Below the pieces are notes generated by a model. It saw only the letters and a program-made list of their open reading frames with translations. It was not told where the DNA came from and searched no databases. A DNA stretch of 37,212 nt from Actinomycetota bacterium (GTDB lineage Bacteria > Actinomycetota > Acidimicrobiia > Acidimicrobiales > Ilumatobacteraceae): assembly GCA_007279905.1 (NCBI GenBank), contig QYPH01000062.1:1-37212 (forward strand). Reading direction: 5' to 3'. Of the stretch, positions 32,190 through 37,212 are shown piece after piece. The position numbers and the translations under genes are program-made. Each line of letters begins with the position of its first letter. Within the stretch, counting starts at the first letter, position 1.

Positions 32190-33302
32190 GTGAAGACAAA
32201 AGCAGCCGTGTTGTGGGAAGTCAATGCTCCGTGGAGCGTCGAGGAGATTGAGCTTGATGCACCGGGCCCAAACGAAGTATTGGTCAAGTTGGCCGCGTCG
32301 GGTCTGTGTCACTCGGACGAACACGTAGTCACGGGAGACCTACCGTTTGAGTTGCCAATGGTTGGCGGCCACGAAGGCGCTGGTGTTGTGCAACAAGTGG
32401 GTGCAAACGTAAGTTGGCTTGCACCTGGCGATCACGTCGTCTTCGGTTTCATTCCGTCATGTGGACGTTGCGTGAGTTGCTCGACTGGTCACCAAAACTT
32501 GTGTGACCTCGGTGCTTACTTGGGGTCAGGCAAGCAGATCAGCGATCAAACTTCACGTCACCACGCGAGTGGCAAAGACCTGGGCATCATGTGCCTGCTC
32601 GGAACATTTGCGCAACACACCGTGGTCCACGAAGCAAGTTGCATCAAGATCGAAAAAGATGTGCCACTCGACCGAGCATGCTTGCTCGGCTGTGGTGTGG
32701 TGACTGGTTGGGGCTCGAGCGTGTATGCAGCCGAAGTGAAACCTGGTGACACCGTTGTCGTCGTCGGTGTTGGTGGCATCGGAGCCAATGCAATTCAGGG
32801 CGCACGTATTGCTGGTGCAAAACAAATTATTGCGATTGATCCAATTGAGTTCAAGCGCGAGAAGGCAATGGAGTTTGGTGCAACACATAGCGCTAACTCG
32901 ATGGCCGAAGCAGTTCCTCTGTTGCAAGAACTCACGCGTGGCGCAATGGCAAACAAAGTCGTCATGACGATGGGTATCGGCAGTGGCGCTGTGATTCATG
33001 AAGCAATGGCGCTGACCGCAAAAGGTGGTCGTGTCGTAGTTACCAACATTCACCCCGCAATGGAGTTCGGTGCATCAATCAGTCTGCTTGACCTGACCTT
33101 GATGGAGAAGCAACTTGTTGGTTCGCTCTTTGGTTCTGGCAATCCGCGTTCTGATATTCCAAAACTGCTCGGCTTATATCGCGAAGGCCAACTCGATCTT
33201 GATGGTCTTGTCACTCGCACATATACGTTGAACGACATCAACGAGGGTTATCGCGCGATGCGTGACGGAGAAAATATCCGTGGCGTCATCAAATATGACT
33301 GA
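32190..33302 (+). CDS. NDMA-dependent (mycofactocin-linked) zinc alcohol dehydrogenase
   Basis: A 370-residue medium-chain dehydrogenase. Catalytic zinc ligands are C40 (SGLCHSDEHV), H61-E62 (GGHEGAG) and a Cys in LLGCGVVTGWG. The structural zinc cysteines are C91, C94, C97 and C105. The coenzyme fold has VVVGVGGIGANAIQGARIAGA. The insert LGSGKQISDQTSRHHASGKDLG and MCLLGTFAQHTVVHEASC are characteristic of the nitrosodimethylaniline-dependent alcohol dehydrogenase family, whose NAD(H) stays bound and is recycled by mycofactocin. The start is GTG at 32190 with AGGGGGA five bases upstream. It diverges from mftA, and the MoxR gene overlaps its end by eight bases. The alcohol substrate is unknown. 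Confidence 0.92.
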   Translation: MKTKAAVLWEVNAPWSVEEIELDAPGPNEVLVKLAASGLCHSDEHVVTGDLPFELPMVGGHEGAGVVQQVGANVSWLAPGDHVVFGFIPSCGRCVSCSTGHQNLCDLGAYLGSGKQISDQTSRHHASGKDLGIMCLLGTFAQHTVVHEASCIKIEKDVPLDRACLLGCGVVTGWGSSVYAAEVKPGDTVVVVGVGGIGANAIQGARIAGAKQIIAIDPIEFKREKAMEFGATHSANSMAEAVPLLQELTRGAMANKVVMTMGIGSGAVIHEAMALTAKGGRVVVTNIHPAMEFGASISLLDLTLMEKQLVGSLFGSGNPRSDIPKLLGLYREGQLDLDGLVTRTYTLNDINEGYRAMRDGENIRGVIKYD

Positions 33303-34254
33303 TCCCCAAACATCCAGCCAGATCATTGGTGCTGTTGGCAACAATGTTGTCGGTCGGCAGCACGAAATAGAGATGGTTGTGGCGGCGCTTGTCGCAGGTC
33401 GACACATGTTGCTTGAAGGCCCACCGGGCACAGGCAAGAGCACACTGTTACGAGCAGTTGCGCAAGCCATGTCAGTTGGGTTTTCGTTTGTTGAAGGCAA
33501 TGCCGAGCTCACACCAGCGCGATTGATTGGTCACTTTGACCCTGCACGCGTCTTGAGCGATGGCTACACACCAGATGTCTTTGTCGATGGACCGCTTGTT
33601 ACTGCGTTGCGCGAGGGTGCGTTGTTGTATGTAGAAGAGATCAACCGAATTCCTGAAGAGACACTCAACGTATTGATCACGGTGATGAGTGAAGGCGAAA
33701 TCACCATTCCGCGCCTCGGCAAAGTGAGTGGTGTAGATGGTTTTCGACTTGTCGCAGCAATGAATCCGTTTGATGCCGTGGGTACTGCTCGCATTTCAAG
33801 CGCCGTATACGACAGAGTGTGCCGCGTTGCCATGACATATCAGTCTTCGCAAGATGAGTGTGCAATTGTTGATCGCAATCTCAAGGCCAATAGCCCAAAA
33901 GGTAACGCTGGCGTGCAACCAGATGCGCCTTGGGTCGCCAAAGTTGTCGAAGTGGTTCGTCGCACACGCAACCACACTGATTTGCGAGTCGGATCTTCGG
34001 TGCGAGGGGCTATCGACACAGCGTTGGTGGCGTCAAGTTTGGCCGAGGTTCGTTCATCAAAGAACATTTCTGCGTCGATCGGGCTTGATAGCGCGCTAGT
34101 TGCCTTGAGTGGCAGAGTGCGAATCCGCGAAGGAAGCGCGCGCAGCGCAGAAGAAGTCGTCACCGAAATCTGGAATGATGTTTTTGGCACGACTGCTGGC
34201 GACGAGTCAGCGGGAAAAGCTGGCGCCCCGATTGGGGCCACGACCTCGAACTAG
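33295..34254 (+). CDS. MoxR-family AAA+ ATPase
   Basis: A 319-residue AAA+ protein. It has GNNVVGRQHEIEMVVAAL, Walker A GPPGTGKS (residues 42-49), TPARLIGHFDPA, Walker B plus motif LLYVEEINRIPEETLNVL, sensor 1 VAAMNPFDAVGTARI and a C-terminal lid domain with the arginine-bearing RVRIREGSARSAEEV. MoxR ATPases work with VWA partners as chaperones for metal- or cofactor-enzyme assembly (for example CoxD, NorQ). The ATG lies inside the last codons of adh (8-base overlap). Its end contains a possible -1 frameshift signal leading to the VWA gene. Confidence 0.9.
   Translation: MTDPQTSSQIIGAVGNNVVGRQHEIEMVVAALVAGRHMLLEGPPGTGKSTLLRAVAQAMSVGFSFVEGNAELTPARLIGHFDPARVLSDGYTPDVFVDGPLVTALREGALLYVEEINRIPEETLNVLITVMSEGEITIPRLGKVSGVDGFRLVAAMNPFDAVGTARISSAVYDRVCRVAMTYQSSQDECAIVDRNLKANSPKGNAGVQPDAPWVAKVVEVVRRTRNHTDLRVGSSVRGAIDTALVASSLAEVRSSKNISASIGLDSALVALSGRVRIREGSARSAEEVVTEIWNDVFGTTAGDESAGKAGAPIGATTSN
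34212..34240 (+). other. candidate -1 ribosomal frameshift signal (slippery heptamer plus hairpin)
   Basis: Bases 34212-34218 read G GGA AAA in the phase of the MoxR codons (GGA AAA = Gly Lys), the X-XXY-YYZ pattern for tandem -1 slippage. Two bases later a hairpin can form: TGG 34221-34223 with CCA 34238-34240, and CCCC 34226-34229 with GGGG 34234-34237 around GATT. The inner stem begins seven bases after the heptamer. A -1 shift here would enter the frame of the VWA protein, which is open from 34179 to 35183 and has no start codon before 34431. Function is inferred, not shown. Confidence 0.4.
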
Positions 34255-34430
34255 CAAATCCGGCAATCAAAGAGGGCGCACTCGCCGAACAAGCAGAGAG
34301 TCAAGCAAATAAGAAAACTGTTTCGCGCAGTGACCTTGCTCGGCACAATCGATTTGAACAAATCTCTCCTGAGGTTGGAGAACTCGATGAGGCCGCTATT
34401 GATGAAGCACTCAACGATGCGCCTGATGAA

Positions 34431-35183
34431 GTGCTTGGCATGATTGCCGATTTGACTGCAGCAACCGATCCAAAGTTGCGCGAACTTGCGCGCCGACTCG
34501 CTGGTCGTGTCATGCTCGAACTTGCGAGCACAGGAAGAACGCGTCCTCGTGGGATCGGCAAAATGACGTTGGTGAACTACCAGCCAGATGCAGGCGACAT
34601 CGACATCGATGCAAGCCTTGATGGACTAAACGAGATTCGAGCGCATGGAGCGGTCGATGTGGATGCACTGAAGGTGCGAGGGTGGACAAAGCCAGGGACA
34701 GCATTCAGTTTGGTGGTTGACCGCAGTGGCTCGATGGGCGGCAAGCCACTTGCCAATTCGGCAATGGCCGCTGCTGCCATAGCCAGTCGCGAACCAAGTG
34801 ACTACAGCGTGCTGGTCTTTGGCAATGATGTTGTGGTCGCAAAATCTCAGGATGTTTCGCGCTCAACTGAACAGGTAGTCAACACGGTGTTGTCGTTACG
34901 CGGGTTTGGCACAACAAATCTTGCGCAAGCACTGACAACAGCGAGCCAGCAGCTTGCGCGATCTCGCGCAGGTAGGCAGGTGACGATTTTGTTTTCGGAT
35001 TGTCGCTCAACGGTCGAGGGCGATGCTGTGCTTGCTGGTTGTTCGCTCGAAGAGCTTGTGGTCATCGCACCAGTTGACGACGATGCCGAGGCTCGGGTGT
35101 TTGCGCAACAAGTTGGTGCACGCTTTACAACGGTGAGTGGGCCGAGTGACGTGCCCGATGCACTACGACGAGTGCTTGACTAG
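34431..35183 (+). CDS. VWA-domain protein, MoxR partner (CoxE-like); true N-terminus upstream
   Basis: From the GTG at 34431 the protein has 250 residues with a VWA domain whose metal site reads VVDRSGSMGG (DxSxS), TTNLAQALTTA and ILFSDCRST. The same frame is open back to 34179. Its translation there (EGALAEQAES, SRSDLARHNRFEQISPEVGE, LDEAAIDEAL) looks like the conserved N-terminus of actinobacterial MoxR-linked VWA proteins. No ATG, GTG, TTG or CTG lies in frame between 34179 and 34431. Translation may therefore come by frameshift from the MoxR gene, from a non-standard start, or the sequence may contain an indel. It converges on the LCP gene with overlapping stops. Confidence 0.8.
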   Translation: MLGMIADLTAATDPKLRELARRLAGRVMLELASTGRTRPRGIGKMTLVNYQPDAGDIDIDASLDGLNEIRAHGAVDVDALKVRGWTKPGTAFSLVVDRSGSMGGKPLANSAMAAAAIASREPSDYSVLVFGNDVVVAKSQDVSRSTEQVVNTVLSLRGFGTTNLAQALTTASQQLARSRAGRQVTILFSDCRSTVEGDAVLAGCSLEELVVIAPVDDDAEARVFAQQVGARFTTVSGPSDVPDALRRVLD

Positions 35184-36484
35184 CGGCAACTCGGATCGTT
35201 TGGAGGAGAAACACCGAGCGTTGCTTGTTCTGGTGCGACAACTGGCAGGGTTGGTGGTGGCGCAGAGGATGATGCGTTACTCGTGTATTTCACGTAATTG
35301 ACTGGTGTTATGTCACTGCTGATCACACCACCGAGGGCGCCTTCGGTTGTTGTCATGTCGGTAGTTACTGGCGCGTCGGCCACACTTCCTGGTGTCGCAA
35401 AACTTGCTTTGCCCTGAAACAAAGCGAGAATTTCGCGCATCGTGTCGTTTTGAATACGGGGAACAAGCACGGCTTGATCGCCGACCATTTCACCTGATGC
35501 AGCGATTGTGTAGGTAGGAATTTTGCTGGTGTTGAGATTGCGCATTGCTTGTGCCAATTGCAGCATCGAGATTGGCGTGAGTTGATCGTCGGTAATCACA
35601 TTTTTGAGCGCTGCGTTAAGCAATTTGTTGGCGACAGTTGGGCTGCTTGAACCTTTGTCGAGAGCGCGTTGCATGGCGCGACGAATGAAGTCTTGTTGAC
35701 GACTAATGCGGCCTAGGTCTCCAGTGCCGTCTTTGATCCAATCATTTTTTGCAGGATCAAAATACGAATAACCCGACCGGGATCGCACGTATGCAAGGGC
35801 ATGATCGCCAGAAAACTCAAAGCAACTCGGGGCTGGAACATACAGGCCGGTTTTTTTATCGCGAGTCTCATACAAAAATGGAATGCTTACGCCGCCTACC
35901 GCATTGACGATTTCTTTGAACGCGCAAAAGTCGACATTGACATAGTGGTCAACAGAGATGCCGAAGTTTTGATAAATCGTGTCGACGAGTTTGTTGGGAT
36001 TTTTGCGATCAAACGCTGTATTGATGCGGTTGGTGCGAGTAGATCCTGCAATCTTGACCCACAAGTCGCGCGGAAATGACAAGAACGCTGCGTGGTTGTC
36101 TTTTGGATCGACACGAATAATCATGATCGTGTCGCTGCGCTCACCAAAACCTGTGCGATCACCAAATGCGCCCGCATATGGAGAATCTGGGTCGACGCAA
36201 CTGCCGTTGTCGGAGCCAGTGAGCAAAAAGTTCTTGGCGGCGAGGTCGCCTTCGGTCAAATTCCAGTTATCCGAAGGAGTGATTTCGGCGTCGGTGCTTG
36301 GTTGACCGTTTGGGTCACGATTGAGCGAAACAACTTGTCGGGCGTTAAGACGATTGTTGGCCCATACCATTCCAACGCCAGCAATGAGCAATGAAAAAAC
36401 CACAACAATGTTGAGTGCAAGAACGAAGTAGTGCGAACGAGGTCGCTTGTAGTGACTCTTTATGCGGCGCTTGGCGCCACTCAC
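35180..36484 (-). CDS. LytR-CpsA-Psr (LCP) family wall-polymer transferase
   Basis: LCP proteins attach polymers such as arabinogalactan or teichoic acids from lipid carriers to peptidoglycan. The 434-residue protein has a basic cytoplasmic N-terminus, one membrane helix (about residues 22-43, VLALNIVVVFSLLIAGVGMV), an extracytoplasmic LCP domain and a Ser/Pro/Thr-rich tail. Domain marks are LLTGSDNG, RSDTIMIIRVDPKDNHAAFL, SFPRDLWVKIAG, RINTAF, VDFCAFKEIVNAVGGV and HALAYVRSRSG with the conserved Arg pair. The start is GTG at 36484, overlapping the upstream valS stop by four bases. Confidence 0.92.
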   Translation of the reverse strand: MSGAKRRIKSHYKRPRSHYFVLALNIVVVFSLLIAGVGMVWANNRLNARQVVSLNRDPNGQPSTDAEITPSDNWNLTEGDLAAKNFLLTGSDNGSCVDPDSPYAGAFGDRTGFGERSDTIMIIRVDPKDNHAAFLSFPRDLWVKIAGSTRTNRINTAFDRKNPNKLVDTIYQNFGISVDHYVNVDFCAFKEIVNAVGGVSIPFLYETRDKKTGLYVPAPSCFEFSGDHALAYVRSRSGYSYFDPAKNDWIKDGTGDLGRISRQQDFIRRAMQRALDKGSSSPTVANKLLNAALKNVITDDQLTPISMLQLAQAMRNLNTSKIPTYTIAASGEMVGDQAVLVPRIQNDTMREILALFQGKASFATPGSVADAPVTTDMTTTEGALGGVISSDITPVNYVKYTSNASSSAPPPTLPVVAPEQATLGVSPPNDPSCR

Positions 36485-37212
36485 TTTGCGTCCACTACTG
36501 GCGCGAGTCGCACAGTCGTCACAATATGCGCGACCGAATCACCTACTGTGTGCGAAACAAATTCGATTGCAGGCACGACACCTGCATTTTGTAAGTCACC
36601 GATACATGATTTGAGTGCAGCGATCTGATTGTCGGTGGCACTCACCGATGTGTATTCAACATCGGCGCGTTGCGACAGTTTTGCTTCGGTCTTGGTGCGA
36701 CGTATCACTCCGATCACGTTGCAGGCGCAATCGAGCATCAACTCGGCGGCATCTACATGTTTGGTGTCACCTGTGATCTCGCCAACTGTTGGCCACTGAG
36801 ACAAGTGGATCGAATTCTGTTTCCACCAACTCCACACCTCTTCGGTGGCAAACGGAATGTGTGGTGCAAACAAGCGCTGCATCACGCTGAGTGCGCGCTG
36901 CAGTGCGGCCCGCGCAGACGCCGAGATGTCGGTGGTGCCGTATGCGCGCATCTTGACAAGCTCGAGGTAGTCATCACAAAACCACCAGAAAAATGATTCG
37001 GTGCGTTCGAGCGCACGCGCGTAGTCGAATGTTTCAAATGCGTTTGTCGCGTCATTGACGACAACACTGAGTCGCTGCAACATGGCAACGTCGAGTGGTT
37101 CAGTTGGCACAACATCTGCGCTTACATCGCCCGCGCCCAAGACGAACTTGGTTGCATTAAGCAACTTGGTGGCCAATTTGCGGCCAACCTTCATTTGGTC
37201 TTCGCTAAATGC
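36481..37212 (-). CDS. valS: valyl-tRNA synthetase, C-terminal part (cut by window edge)
   Basis: The last 243 residues of a class I aminoacyl-tRNA synthetase; the 5' part lies beyond the window. The visible part covers the end of the catalytic region (EDQMKVGRKLATKLLNATKFVL, close to the ValS sequence after the KMSKS loop) and the helical anticodon-binding domain. That domain has FDYARALERTESFFWWFCDDYLE, LMQRLFAPHIPFATEEVW-like residues and LSQWPTV. A C-terminal region without a long coiled coil follows, indicating the short-tailed ValS form. Isoleucyl-tRNA synthetase is a less likely alternative. It overlaps the LCP gene by four bases. Confidence 0.85.
   Translation of the reverse strand, partial: AFSEDQMKVGRKLATKLLNATKFVLGAGDVSADVVPTEPLDVAMLQRLSVVVNDATNAFETFDYARALERTESFFWWFCDDYLELVKMRAYGTTDISASARAALQRALSVMQRLFAPHIPFATEEVWSWWKQNSIHLSQWPTVGEITGDTKHVDAAELMLDCACNVIGVIRRTKTEAKLSQRADVEYTSVSATDNQIAALKSCIGDLQNAGVVPAIEFVSHTVGDSVAHIVTTVRLAPVVDAK

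Overview
The window is ordinary-density bacterial chromosome of about 50% GC. Genes are packed tightly on both strands, with many 4-base stop/start overlaps and several convergent pairs whose stop codons overlap. The gene content points to a high-rank actinobacterium. It includes a Crp-type regulator like that of mycobacteria, ispD-ispF-rlmB next to a tRNA-Thr, LytR_C and LytR-CpsA-Psr wall proteins, a mycofactocin operon, an NDMA-type alcohol dehydrogenase and a MeaA-type mutase. Moderate GC and compactness suggest an aquatic member of Acidimicrobiia (Ilumatobacter-like). That placement is inference from gene content, not a phylogeny. No mobile element, prophage, CRISPR array or rRNA was seen, and no gene-free stretch exceeds 300 bases.

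Layout. 1-3.6 kb: a crp-family regulator diverges from ispD, ispF and rlmB, followed by tRNA-Thr(UGU) and a LytR_C protein. 3.6-8.6 kb: glycerate kinase, a LysM protein, and a reverse-strand set hbd-aat-ecm (hydroxyacyl-CoA dehydrogenase, Leu/Phe-tRNA-protein transferase, ethylmalonyl-CoA mutase). 8.6-14.5 kb: a tyrosine phosphatase, a membrane-anchored cyclophilin, and an aspartate-family amino acid block (aspartokinase with internal beta-subunit start, methyltransferase, PLP-dependent dehydratase, aspartate-semialdehyde dehydrogenase). 14.5-18 kb: a nucleoside salvage operon (purine nucleoside phosphorylase, amidohydrolase/deaminase, cytidine deaminase, PhyH-type dioxygenase). 18-21.8 kb: bioY, a methyltransferase, and glutathione peroxidase with the agmatine-to-putrescine pair aguB-aguA. 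21.8-26.6 kb: a reverse-strand run of alanine-racemase-like protein, DUF418 membrane protein, uracil-DNA glycosylase, SRPBCC protein and sulfatase. 26.6-35.2 kb: a DUF4395 protein, then the mycofactocin locus. 35.2 kb to the end: an LCP wall-polymer transferase and the C-terminal part of valyl-tRNA synthetase.

The most interesting region is 27.1-35.2 kb. The reverse strand carries mftA (44-residue precursor ending IDGMCGVY), mftB, mftC, plsY, a dedA-family gene, mftE and mftF. plsY and dedA sit inside the mycofactocin operon. Diverging from mftA is the NDMA-dependent (mycofactocin-linked) alcohol dehydrogenase, translationally overlapped by a MoxR AAA+ ATPase and followed by its VWA partner. 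The shared mftA/adh promoter region holds an inverted repeat merging into three tandem 13-bp repeats. The VWA gene lacks any usual start codon for its conserved N-terminus. The MoxR gene end carries a G GGA AAA heptamer plus a hairpin in the correct phase for a -1 frameshift into the VWA frame. mftD, mftG and mftR are not in the window.
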